Source: Tritrichomonas foetus
Lineage: Eukaryota > Parabasalia > Tritrichomonadida > Tritrichomonadidae
Assembly: GCA_001839685.1 (NCBI GenBank)
Contig: MLAK01000718.1
Location: 1 to 54,004, forward strand
DNA length: 54,004 nt
Reading direction: 5' to 3'
The notes beneath the pieces were generated by a model that worked only from the letters and a program-made list of their open reading frames with translations, ran no database searches and had not been told where the DNA came from. Positions 1 to 9,432 of this stretch are shown piece by piece. A program made the translations under genes and the position numbers. The number at the start of each line of letters is the position of its first letter. Within the stretch, counting starts at the first letter, position 1.

Positions 1-6
1 AGTTGG

Positions 7-35
7 GATAAGTTGAAGCGAAGCTGCAACTTATC
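7..35. repeat. Short hairpin (inverted repeat)
   Basis: The 9-bp arms GATAAGTTG (7-15) and CAACTTATC (27-35) are perfect complements. Inside them, AGC (17-19) pairs with GCT (23-25) across a GAA loop, leaving one A/G mismatch. This is a near-complete 29-nt foldback at the window edge. Its function is unknown. Confidence 0.55.
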
Positions 36-255
36 ACAACTTATAGGTCTACTTCTTTACTAGTATTAACCCTAAATGAACAGCTTTTCACTTGCTTAAA
101 TACTGCGCACTATAAATGTTAAAATATGATATCATTATTCGAACTCAGAAACAGAAAGTATATTGTCTATTGGTTAAATAAGGCGAGTGTAAAAATTACT
201 TTACGTAATTCTTATATTAATTCCATATTCAACGATTTCGATTTGATGTGAAGTG

Positions 256-296
256 TTTATCACAACATGACGATAAGCGATAGATGTTGTGATAAA
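256..296. repeat. 13-bp perfect inverted repeat upstream of cyclase gene
   Basis: The arms at 256-268 and 284-296 are exact reverse complements (core TTATCACAAC / GTTGTGATAA) around a 15-nt spacer. The same decamer recurs at 31-40 and at 7254-7263. The repeat lies 188 bp before the ATG at 484 and could be an operator-like dyad or a foldback. Confidence 0.6.
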
Positions 297-483
297 GTAC
301 ATAAAAAGTTCGACGCAAGGAGATCATTAACTTTTTAAATGATTAACCATTTTTTTTCAATGCTGCATTGAGTATTTGAAATAAATCTTATATAAATTTC
401 ATAATACTTTCAGAAAATATTTTGATGATTATTTAAAGCAAACTTTTCGAATTCAAAAAAAAAAATCGTGATTTCGAACGTTT

Positions 484-3400
484 ATGAAATCATTTTCGCA
501 TGGCTCGCATTCAAACCTGTCCGAGTTAGGATCTGTTGGTGTTGTCGAGCCAAATATACTCAAAAAGTTAAGAAATTCAATTTTTTTTTTATTCATACAT
601 ATTGATACCATAAATGCGAATTATTTCCCTATTCATATTATGATATCGATATGGAGAATAGTTCAATTTGTTGGACCTGCTTTTGCAGCACCATTTCCTC
701 GTTTTTGGGAGCCAAATTCTCCATATTCAACAGCTATTTCCATTATATCGATATTTTTTCACATTGTACCTCAACAATATCGTGATAAATCTACGATTAT
801 TGTGGAATTTACTTTTGTTGGAATTATGATTTTATGTTGTTTCGTTTTATTTATTTCTTCCTATATGCTTCGAAAAAACGCTAAAGTATCAAGCATTATT
901 CCACCTTTTATTATTATATTTGTCAATGGATTTTTACATCTTCTTCCTCCTATCGTTTTAGAGTTTATAGGAGAGTCAATCGGTAATTTAATTTATGGTC
1001 GAAATAATTTTAATAGAGATGTTGAAATTGTTGGAATTGTTCTATCTCTAATATTTGTCCTTGTCTATTTTTGGTTTCTATGGAACATCGGCACAGTTTC
1101 TTTTGTAATCAGACCATATTCCCTATTAACAATCACTCGAAATTCTCAATGTTATTTTTCTTTCTTAGTTTCAACAATTACTTTTGTTTCAGCTTTATGT
1201 TCACACTTAACCTTTTATTTAAGAGTAGTGTTGACATTCGTTTGCGCTTTGATGTATCTTATTGCTGTGAAAATTACTTTTATGAATGGATCATTTATTT
1301 CAGACTTATATAAGAATTTAATCATTTCAGCATCAATTTCATCTGCTTTATTCTTAATGCTAGTTGCAATATATGATATAATTGATCGTCAAGCTGTTAT
1401 GACAGAATTATTTATTTTTATATTTTTGTTTGTCATATTTTATTTTATCTCGATTATTATTACAAAGAAATATATAAGGAACACTTTATTATATTTAGAT
1501 CAAAATGGAGAAGAAATAGATCGAATTGAAAAGTTCGACCAGTATCTTAAATGCGCAATTATTGGATTTATTTATTCACATCCATCAATTAATGGATGGC
1601 AATTTTTCAAAAATGGTACAGAAAAGTGGCCAGATAAACTTGAATTGTGGATTCTTTTTGGGAAGTTTGTTGCTATTTATCCAGATGAAGGGTCACTTTT
1701 ATCATATATAATTCATTCAATCCAAGCCAAGAAGTTTCATAATCTAATTGCACGTCAAATAATTTACCAAGCTCAAGCAATTTTAAACCAAAGAGAGGGA
1801 TCGCTTTCAATTGATCTTAAAATTAGGTTAGCAAAATCATCACGCCAGGTCCAATTCACCAAACGAAAAATTAGGCATGTCTGGGATTTAGCAATTCAAA
1901 GTAATCTCATTGAGATAGATTCGGCTATTAATACTGCATATAATTCAGTAAATAAAGCAAGATCAAATTTCAACCATTTATTCAGTCAGTATCCAAACAA
2001 TCGTTTTGTTGCACGTGCATATTCACGATTTTTACTTGAAGTTGAAGGTGATCATCAACAATATAATGAATGGTGTGATAAAATTAGAAAACTTCAAAGA
2101 GGAATTCTAGTTAGCTCTGATCGAACTAACGTATTAGGAATTCATGCATTTCCAATCTTACCTGTTATATCACCATCTCCTAATCTAAAAGCTTTGAATG
2201 ATAGTGACAGTAATTTTAATGATGGACAAAGTGAAATGGATGATTCCAATATAATTGCAATAAATGAGCAGTTATCAATAATCCAAGATAAAATTAAAGA
2301 TTTATCAATACCTGCACTCAACTGTATTCGAATTTGGATGTCAATATTATATTTTGGTCTTGTATTACTTCCAGCAGTTGCAGTTTTGGCTTATGCTCCA
2401 ATTTATCTCCAAAATCTCACTGGACCACTTGAATACATGAAGCATATTTCATTTCTAAGAAATGCTGCATTTCAAATGCCATTACTTGAGCTTCATTATT
2501 TATTTGAAAATATACCAAAACCTGATAATTTATCACTTCCATTCTTTTTTCAACCAAAATACCCTGATTCCAATATGACTAGTTATGGTGGATACAAAAA
2601 TACATATGACCAACTAAAATACATTATTACACAAGCTTCAAATTCTGTTGAATATATTAGTAATTTCCGAAATTGGTCACCAGATGATTTTCGTGTTGAT
2701 CAAGCTCACAAAATAATTTTTGATTCTTATATTCCTTATACTTATTATACATTGAATTATTCATATACCAAAAATACTTCTTTACAGGGAGCAATAATGG
2801 AAGAATCCCTTCAAATTTTAGAATTTCTAAAGTTAACTCCATCAATCGAGTTACTAAATACATCCTATATTGTTAATCCATCTATAAACACAGATATTAT
2901 CGTTACAAGTGCTTCATATGCATTACAAGTTTTAAATGATTATTTGTCACAGGATCATCAAGATATTAATAATTTAATGTTGTTCATAATGATGTTTTTG
3001 TGTATTGTTTATGTTGTGATCATTATTGGTATTCTTGTTTTTATGATAGATAACTTAAATAGGGCAAAACTTGATATATTTCAATGTTTAACAACAATTC
3101 CAAAAAATGTAGTATCAAATGTTGCAGAAAGTTTAAAGTTGATATCTAAAACTGATGACTCAGATTCTAGTTCAGACAACATGAATAAACAAGATGAAAA
3201 TATTATGAAAGTATTTTCATCAGTTAGCGATATATCCGGAACAAAGTCATCAGAGAAACTTATATATATATTTTTGAATGCTTTCTTTCTATTATGTACT
3301 ATTGGGACAATTGTTTTAATATGCGAATTATTTCCATCTGTATCACAAGAGCTTAGGCAAAATGCACCACATCTTGATTATGTTCTTGGTTCTGCTTCTT

Positions 3401-5106
3401 ACTTATTTGGATCACTGCATTCTCTAAATGTCCTTATAGCTGAATTAAATGACTTTATTATTCCTCTTCATGATCCAAATATTGCTGCATCGAGATCATT
3501 AAATCGATTAGACCATTTTAGTATATATTTTCATCGTTTTCGTTATGGAAATTCAGGAGATGGAAATGATACACCACCGTTCGACGGTTTTCAAAAAGCT
3601 TATGATTCAGCATCTAGCCACTTTTATTGTACAAATGAAACACATATTCCAACTAAATTTGTAGAATACTATAATTGTTTTTCAATAGATATTCAAATTA
3701 ATTTGCTAGAACCGTTCGTTTCTAACGTAGTTAGTCCATATTATTATAATTCGACTAATCATATAGATTCACATGATCCACATATAGATTCACTATGGTC
3801 TATTAGTATGAAATTATACGATACCTTTTATTTTCCAATGTTTGATCGAATTGTTGATGATATGAAAAATATGCTCTCAAGTACCATACCAAATCTAAGA
3901 ACACCTACAATTGTACTTTTGATTATCAATTTTATGATTATCCTCTTTATATACTATCAGACCTATATATCCAGTGAAAAAATAAAGTTTGCTTTATCTC
4001 TTTTACTTCAATGTCCTCCTAATATTGTTATGCAAACTGCAAAAGTTATGGATATATTGGGCGGAGATTTTGGATCAGAAGCACATGAAGGGCAAACAAG
4101 GCATCGCGAATTTTTTGATGCAATTGTTGAAAGTATTCCTGATTCCGTTATTGTTTTAAATGATAAATATGAGATTGAATCAATGAATAGATCATCTGAA
4201 AGAATTTATGGTATTAAAAGAAATGATATGATTGGACAAAATGCCAAAGATTTCTTTTGCTCTAATAAATTTTCGGAAAATGCTGCCGAAATTTTCAACT
4301 TTACAGATCTTACAAAAATCAATGTTGTCTATGAACAAAATGAAGGCGATAATTCATATTTTGAATTGAATTTTATGGTATCTGGTTCACATTATGCAAT
4401 TATTACTTCTGACCAAACTCAAACATATTCATATAAAAGACTTATTTCCGACGAAAAAGAAAAAAGTGATAAATTATTAGCATCTATCTTACCATCAAAT
4501 TTAATAACACGTGTTCAAAATGGCGAAGAAAATATTTCCTTTTCTGTTCAATCCGCCACAATATTGTTTTTAGATATTGTTGAATTTACACCTTGGTGTG
4601 CTGCTAATACTGCTCAGATGATTATGTCAACATTGAATATTATGTTTCGTGAGTTTGATTCACAAGTTTTAACTCACTCAACTATGACTAAAATTAAATG
4701 TATTGGTGACTGTTACATGGCTGCTGGTGGAATTTTTGTTGAAGTTAACCAACCAGCTGTGCATGCTAAAGAAGTTGTTGAGTTTGGTCTTGAGGCTATT
4801 CATGGAATTAATCTTATTAATAAAGAGTTCAATTTGAATTTAAGAATTAGAGTTGGAATAAATACTGGTGGCCCAATTGTTGCAGGTGTGATTGGAACAA
4901 ATAAACCAACTTTTGAGATACTTGGACCGCCAATTAACATGGCTCAACAAATGGAACACCATGGTGTTCCAATGGTTGTTCATATTTCACGATCAACTTA
5001 TCAATTGATATATGGTGGCTCTTTCAATGTTAGAGAAAGGGGAAAAATTGAAATCAAAAATGGAGTTGTATCTACATATTTAGTATTTCCAAAAGGAACA
5101 AAGTAG
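484..5106 (+). CDS. Multipass membrane protein with PAS and class III nucleotide cyclase domains
   Basis: This 1540-aa protein fits the large trichomonad adenylate/guanylate cyclase family that couples membrane-sensed signals to cAMP or cGMP. About eight hydrophobic segments lie in residues 40-345. Further single membrane spans lie near 619-645, 832-858, 925-950 and 1142-1162. A PAS-like domain spans roughly 1205-1320 and the cyclase domain roughly 1355-1537. The metal-binding aspartates are present (D1364 in FLDIVEFT, D1409 in IGDCYM), as are the purine-selecting Lys K1405, N1485 and K1525. The usual transition-state Arg of the NxxxR motif is Gln (Q1489), and the second purine-contact Asp is Glu (E1478). 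The start is a clean ATG after an A-rich leader. Cyclase family membership is secure. Which nucleotide is made, and whether catalysis is efficient, is inference. Confidence 0.9.
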   Translation: MKSFSHGSHSNLSELGSVGVVEPNILKKLRNSIFFLFIHIDTINANYFPIHIMISIWRIVQFVGPAFAAPFPRFWEPNSPYSTAISIISIFFHIVPQQYRDKSTIIVEFTFVGIMILCCFVLFISSYMLRKNAKVSSIIPPFIIIFVNGFLHLLPPIVLEFIGESIGNLIYGRNNFNRDVEIVGIVLSLIFVLVYFWFLWNIGTVSFVIRPYSLLTITRNSQCYFSFLVSTITFVSALCSHLTFYLRVVLTFVCALMYLIAVKITFMNGSFISDLYKNLIISASISSALFLMLVAIYDIIDRQAVMTELFIFIFLFVIFYFISIIITKKYIRNTLLYLDQNGEEIDRIEKFDQYLKCAIIGFIYSHPSINGWQFFKNGTEKWPDKLELWILFGKFVAIYPDEGSLLSYIIHSIQAKKFHNLIARQIIYQAQAILNQREGSLSIDLKIRLAKSSRQVQFTKRKIRHVWDLAIQSNLIEIDSAINTAYNSVNKARSNFNHLFSQYPNNRFVARAYSRFLLEVEGDHQQYNEWCDKIRKLQRGILVSSDRTNVLGIHAFPILPVISPSPNLKALNDSDSNFNDGQSEMDDSNIIAINEQLSIIQDKIKDLSIPALNCIRIWMSILYFGLVLLPAVAVLAYAPIYLQNLTGPLEYMKHISFLRNAAFQMPLLELHYLFENIPKPDNLSLPFFFQPKYPDSNMTSYGGYKNTYDQLKYIITQASNSVEYISNFRNWSPDDFRVDQAHKIIFDSYIPYTYYTLNYSYTKNTSLQGAIMEESLQILEFLKLTPSIELLNTSYIVNPSINTDIIVTSASYALQVLNDYLSQDHQDINNLMLFIMMFLCIVYVVIIIGILVFMIDNLNRAKLDIFQCLTTIPKNVVSNVAESLKLISKTDDSDSSSDNMNKQDENIMKVFSSVSDISGTKSSEKLIYIFLNAFFLLCTIGTIVLICELFPSVSQELRQNAPHLDYVLGSASYLFGSLHSLNVLIAELNDFIIPLHDPNIAASRSLNRLDHFSIYFHRFRYGNSGDGNDTPPFDGFQKAYDSASSHFYCTNETHIPTKFVEYYNCFSIDIQINLLEPFVSNVVSPYYYNSTNHIDSHDPHIDSLWSISMKLYDTFYFPMFDRIVDDMKNMLSSTIPNLRTPTIVLLIINFMIILFIYYQTYISSEKIKFALSLLLQCPPNIVMQTAKVMDILGGDFGSEAHEGQTRHREFFDAIVESIPDSVIVLNDKYEIESMNRSSERIYGIKRNDMIGQNAKDFFCSNKFSENAAEIFNFTDLTKINVVYEQNEGDNSYFELNFMVSGSHYAIITSDQTQTYSYKRLISDEKEKSDKLLASILPSNLITRVQNGEENISFSVQSATILFLDIVEFTPWCAANTAQMIMSTLNIMFREFDSQVLTHSTMTKIKCIGDCYMAAGGIFVEVNQPAVHAKEVVEFGLEAIHGINLINKEFNLNLRIRVGINTGGPIVAGVIGTNKPTFEILGPPINMAQQMEHHGVPMVVHISRSTYQLIYGGSFNVRERGKIEIKNGVVSTYLVFPKGTK

Positions 5107-6013
5107 ATTTTTTTTGTTAATAAATAAAACTGTATAAAAACAAAATTATTGTCATAATAAAATTTTATAAGAAAAAATAGTAAGAATATAAGAATGTCCA
5201 TATTGATAAGATTTAATGATCATTTCCAAGAAATCAAAATTAATGCATTATTGAACTATCATGATCTCCAATTAGAAATATTAATCTTATTATGCTTTCA
5301 TTGGAGATAATCAATATGTAGATCATTTTTTAGCACTTTCAGAGATGAAGGTCATCAGTTTGTTTTTACATCGAGATTAACTTGTGGATACGATTGCGTA
5401 TATGATCCCAAAATTTGGAATTTATTTGACATTTTTGGCAAAGCTCCTTCTAAAACATATTCATTCATTGCAGAAATTGATGATGGTGTTTATAAAATTA
5501 TTGGTGGAATTTGATCTTCAGCTAGTGAATCAGCAAACTTTACTTTTACATCTTTTCCATAAATTTTATGGGTTACATCTTTTTCATTTACTATTTTATT
5601 AGTTCCAATAATAATGCAATCAGCTGTGATTTGACATTTTGAATTTTTTTATCTACAGACACTATAACAGGGTATTTTTCCATGCAAGAAATTTCATCAT
5701 TATTCTCAGGAGAAACAAATTCTTTATCTTTCAACGCAAAAGTTCAATAGTCTGGTTTAACTCATAGTTAACAATTAAAGGTTTTTGAATGGTGTCACAC
5801 CTTTTAGCACATTCAACTGACAAATAATCATCACAGATGGATAAATCGGCATTTTTCTGATAACTATTGCTTGCGGTCGAAAAATGAGCTTTATTTCCTT
5901 CAAAGTTTCATTTGAATGCTTTTGGGTTATTATCTATTTTCGTAATATAGAATAAAGATATGTGCTGTATATAATGAAGAGATATACGATTGTATATATA
6001 TAAACAAAGAAAT
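5107..6013. other. Intergenic region with possible decayed coding fragments
   Basis: No intact gene is seen. Around 5370-5514 on the plus strand an open frame reads like protein (Trp-, Tyr- and Phe-rich, ending at TGA 5512-5514). On the minus strand around 5590-5750 another short coding-like stretch is followed by several stops. These may be remnants of former genes, but neither could be assigned to a family. Confidence 0.3.
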
Positions 6014-7096
6014 CTAACTTTGAGTAGTTTCATCTAATTGTTCTTTTCTATCAGATAGAGATATCTTTTTTATTTCATTGATGCCTTTGAGTATATAAAT
6101 TTTCTGTGAAAGTTTATCTCTCAAAGCTGGGCTTATTCTGTCATCAATTATTGACTTTTGTAATTTTTGGAGATGATATTTAATAACTGGGTATTCTGAT
6201 AGCATTTTTTTAGCATACGTTTTTAATTCTATTAATTCATTGATTAATTCATTTGGAATTGCATCCAAATTCTCTGAATTCATTTGGTTATTTGGATTAT
6301 TTTGGTTGTTCGAAGGAATCAATTCAAAATTCATAGATGGATAAAAATTCTTGAATGCAATGAATTTTGGCGGATAAAAAAAATCATCTCGAAGAATCAA
6401 ATTTTTGGTGAATTGTATCAACTCATCTTTATAATCAATCAAACAATAATAATTAATCAACTTAACAACATCACTGATTGTTTGGTTCAAAAAAATTGGG
6501 AAAATACCTTTTGGTGAAAATAAAATCAATGATTGGGGTGAGATCGAAAATTTGGAGGCAATTTTTACTACTTCTTCTCGATTTATTGGAAAAGAAACTA
6601 TGATATCCGATATTTCTGTATAGGCATCAAAAATTGTACGTATTGTTTGGTGAGAATTGATTAAGCTTGAAACTACACAATGTCCACTTTGCGAAATTCT
6701 GTACATATCTGAATAATGAAGTTGAAGAGCGAATTTCAATTTGTTTGGATAGACTGGTTCAATTTTCGTAATATTTTTTAGAAAATCGACCATTCTTTCA
6801 AATAAGAAATATCCAGTGAAATGATAAAAATGCTTTTCGTCTTTATTGTATAAATGCAATTGAGGAACACCAAACACATCCCAAAATCGGCATAGAAGCT
6901 CATTCTGACAATCATAAATATGAAATCGAATGTCTGGATGATAGGAGCCATAGACGGACTCGACTCTCAAAAATTCTGTTTCTATATTATTTTTAGATCC
7001 GTTGTTTTTTATAAATAGGATGTAACTCCATTTTGTCGGATTCAATATATAAAAAAAAGGGACCTTAACCAAAAGGAAAAAAATCCAATAAATCAT
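6014..7096 (-). CDS. PDI/thioredoxin-fold protein lacking a CXXC active site
   Basis: The open frame begins at a TTG (7204), but the first ATG is at 7096, 76 bp downstream of a GAAAAAGTT motif, so I start there (about 360 aa). A hydrophobic N-terminus (MIYWIFFLLV...) suggests a signal peptide or anchor. The next 110 residues follow the PDI a-domain pattern: a YDC...LC..F.V.GVPQL strand-helix and a cis-Pro-like turn. The position where CGHC should stand has only NNGSKNN, so no redox-active disulfide is present. Central regions resemble further thioredoxin-like folds without CXXC. The Lys/Glu-rich helical C-terminus recalls the helical tail of ERp29-like proteins. A non-catalytic ER chaperone or scaffold role is inferred. 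Confidence 0.65.
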   Translation of the reverse strand: MIYWIFFLLVKVPFFYILNPTKWSYILFIKNNGSKNNIETEFLRVESVYGSYHPDIRFHIYDCQNELLCRFWDVFGVPQLHLYNKDEKHFYHFTGYFLFERMVDFLKNITKIEPVYPNKLKFALQLHYSDMYRISQSGHCVVSSLINSHQTIRTIFDAYTEISDIIVSFPINREEVVKIASKFSISPQSLILFSPKGIFPIFLNQTISDVVKLINYYCLIDYKDELIQFTKNLILRDDFFYPPKFIAFKNFYPSMNFELIPSNNQNNPNNQMNSENLDAIPNELINELIELKTYAKKMLSEYPVIKYHLQKLQKSIIDDRISPALRDKLSQKIYILKGINEIKKISLSDRKEQLDETTQS

Positions 7097-7171
7097 GAGA
7101 TATGGCACAAAAAGATGTGAAATTTTCAATATTTTAAATTCACCATAACGATAAAATTGTGAGATTTCAAC

Positions 7172-7180
7172 AACTTTTTC
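7172..7180 (-). promoter_or_regulatory. GAAAAAGTT upstream motif
   Basis: Read on the minus strand this is GAAAAAGTT followed by GTTG, 76 bp upstream of the ATG at 7096. The same sense-oriented motif precedes eight other genes here. A promoter role is inferred from recurrence and position. Confidence 0.45.
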
Positions 7181-7247
7181 ATATGTTAAATGGCTCCGTA
7201 TCAACCAAATATAGTAATAAAAAGTTATGAAAATTTTGAATCATTCA

Positions 7248-7256
7248 GAAAAAGTT
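7248..7256 (+). promoter_or_regulatory. GAAAAAGTT upstream motif
   Basis: GAAAAAGTT lies 31 bp before the ATG at 7288. It runs directly into GTTGTGATAA (7254-7263) and then TAACGA, a core resembling the Myb recognition element reported in Trichomonas vaginalis (from memory). Together these form a compact promoter candidate. Confidence 0.5.
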
Positions 7257-7287
7257 GTGATAACGAATAAATTCTCGAAAGAGACGA

Positions 7288-8769
7288 ATGAAAAGCCTTG
7301 ATCAAGGCGGTGTTTTCAATGTCACCGCTTTTGATCCAAATAAAGTTCGCCATGCATATCAAGAGCCAAAAGTGTTTCGTTCAATTATCGATGTGAAACC
7401 GTCAGATTTAAATACAAAATTTATCTTCACTGAAGTCGAATCAAATAAAGCTTTGATGATGATTGGTGCAACAACAGATGATTTGGTCAGAATGTCTGAA
7501 TTCGAAAAACAAAATATTCCAGGTACGCCAAATATTCGACAAAGAATAATTTCTGATCTCGAAGGGCGTCGATTAAAAACGTTTGCAGCAGCGGTTGAAG
7601 CCCGCAATAAATTAAAAAAGGAAAACCAGCAACCTCAAAAAAAAGCCACAAAAGGTGTGAAAGTTGTAAGAAAATCTGATAATTCGGATTTTGAAAAACT
7701 AAAAAAGAAACAAATTAACACACTTTTATCATATCAAAATCAGAAAGAAAGACTTCGAAAATCTGAGGAAATAACTGCAGCACGAATCAAAGAGACACAA
7801 AAAAGCAGAGCAGCTGAATTAGAAAAGAAAAGAGTAGAAAGTATAATAAATTATAGAAAACACTTTTTTCGAAGACCAAAAAATCAAGATATCGAAAAAT
7901 TAGAAAATGAAAGAAACGAAGAACGACAAAAAGAAAATGAACAATTACAAAACCTTCAAAATCAACTCTCGAACACTCCCAAAAAAGGACAAAAACAAAT
8001 TTTAGATGAAATTAACAATCTAAAAAGTAACATTGAAAAAAATGAAAATGAATTCATTGAAAAACTAAACTATTTAAAAAGTGCCGAAACACAAATTAAA
8101 TCATTAATTAGTCCACCTGAAAAAATAACCGGAAACCAACTAGTGGATTTCAAAAAACGTGAACAAGAAAGAAATTTAATTCTAAAAGAAAAAGAAATTT
8201 TATTAATGGAACAAAAAAAGAAACTTGAAAAACAAATTCTTGAGAAAGAAGCAAAAGTTGAAGCTAATTTAAGAGCAATTACTTCGCAAAAAATGAACCA
8301 ATTAAAACAATATCGAATCCAGCTCAGAAAAAGAAGTCAATCTGCAGCAGCAGCAAAAAAAATAATTGAACAGCAAAAAATCGCCAAATTTCAAAAAGTG
8401 ATGCAAAGGGAACAAGAAGCTTATGAAAGGGCTATGAAGCTAAAAGCATCTAAAACTACAGTAATTATGGAGAAAGCAGGTGAAACTTGGATGAAGCAAA
8501 GAAATGGATTAGATAATGCCAAAAAAATTCGAGTTAAAAAGCAATTTCATGTCATTGAAAAGGTGGAAAAAACAATTGAAAGGCAAAAAGCTATTGAAGA
8601 AGAAAAAGAGAAAATTATTCAAAAACAAATTAAAAATTTGCGAAAAGATACAATTAAAAAAGTTCAACAAAAAGAAGAATATGAAGAATTGAAGCGAATT
8701 GTTCAGAATGATCCTGATTCTAACCCGATCGAACTCGCAAAAAAATACCATGTGAAAATCAATTCATAA
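7288..8769 (+). CDS. Long charged coiled-coil protein
   Basis: This is a 493-aa protein with an ATG start 31 bp after a GAAAAAGTT motif. Residues 1-100 are mixed and probably folded. From about residue 105 to the end the protein is almost wholly Lys, Glu, Gln, Arg and Asn in long helical heptad-like runs, with no membrane segment or signal peptide. Such trichohyalin-like proteins in flagellates often belong to the cytoskeleton, basal body or axoneme, but composition alone cannot show this. The TTG-initiated frame on the other strand and this gene share a short divergent promoter (7097-7287). The specific family is not recognised. Confidence 0.75.
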   Translation: MKSLDQGGVFNVTAFDPNKVRHAYQEPKVFRSIIDVKPSDLNTKFIFTEVESNKALMMIGATTDDLVRMSEFEKQNIPGTPNIRQRIISDLEGRRLKTFAAAVEARNKLKKENQQPQKKATKGVKVVRKSDNSDFEKLKKKQINTLLSYQNQKERLRKSEEITAARIKETQKSRAAELEKKRVESIINYRKHFFRRPKNQDIEKLENERNEERQKENEQLQNLQNQLSNTPKKGQKQILDEINNLKSNIEKNENEFIEKLNYLKSAETQIKSLISPPEKITGNQLVDFKKREQERNLILKEKEILLMEQKKKLEKQILEKEAKVEANLRAITSQKMNQLKQYRIQLRKRSQSAAAAKKIIEQQKIAKFQKVMQREQEAYERAMKLKASKTTVIMEKAGETWMKQRNGLDNAKKIRVKKQFHVIEKVEKTIERQKAIEEEKEKIIQKQIKNLRKDTIKKVQQKEEYEELKRIVQNDPDSNPIELAKKYHVKINS

Positions 8770-9432
8770 TTCCTCATTTTATGAATATGTTTTGCGAACA
8801 AACACTTAATAGCGATATTATATTACAGTATGTTATACTGTATTTTTGTTTTTATAATAAAATTTATGCGATTCATATTTTTTGAATTATTTATTGTGAA
8901 TTTCCACAGAAAATCAACCAAAAAGAAAAATAATTGTCATAGAAAGCTTTTAGAATGTCAATCCATGAGATTCATTTATTTCCCTTGAACCAAAAAGAGT
9001 TTTGAATATCCTCAATTAAAATAATCTATGTTTGAAAAATTAGTTTATATTTCCCAAAATTTTTAATCGTTGAATTTTAAACCTATAAATTTTCGAATTT
9101 GGTTTGAGAAATTTTGCAAGAACGCTGTATATTACAGATATTAGAAAAAAGCTTAGAATCTCTGAAAAAAATTTGTTATCAAAGAAAAACTTATAACTTT
9201 GAGGTGAAACATTTACAATTTAATAAATATTCTGAACATTTTTTGCAAAAATTTTTATTCATGGTGAAATTGTTTTACCTGATAAATGGTTACATAAATA
9301 CCTTTGAAAAAATTTAAATAGCTTTCAATTTAATATAAAAGTTCAATACCAGATCTATCAAAAAGATATAAAGATTGAAGGAAATATTTATTCGCTTTCA
9401 CAAAAAGTTAGTATCTAAATTTGTTGGAGCCG
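8770..9432. other. Intergenic region
   Basis: This is very AT-rich DNA. Short open frames (for example 9114-9317) show no domain and biased Phe/Leu/Lys composition. The only signal is CAAAAAGTT at 9401-9409, just before the next gene. Confidence 0.5.
9401..9409 (+). promoter_or_regulatory. CAAAAAGTT upstream motif
   Basis: This variant of GAAAAAGTT, followed by A, lies 23 bp before the ATG at 9433. It is in the same orientation as the other sense-strand copies. Confidence 0.4.

Larger units (their letters stand above)
1..483. other. Intergenic region upstream of the first cyclase gene
   Basis: No gene is recognised. The stretch holds a 29-nt hairpin at 7-35 and a 13-bp inverted repeat at 256-296. 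It also has a TAAAAAGTT at 302-310 and its complement AACTTTTTA at 329-337, variants of the motif seen closer to other starts in this window. The segment just before the ATG is a poly(A)-rich leader. Confidence 0.6.
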
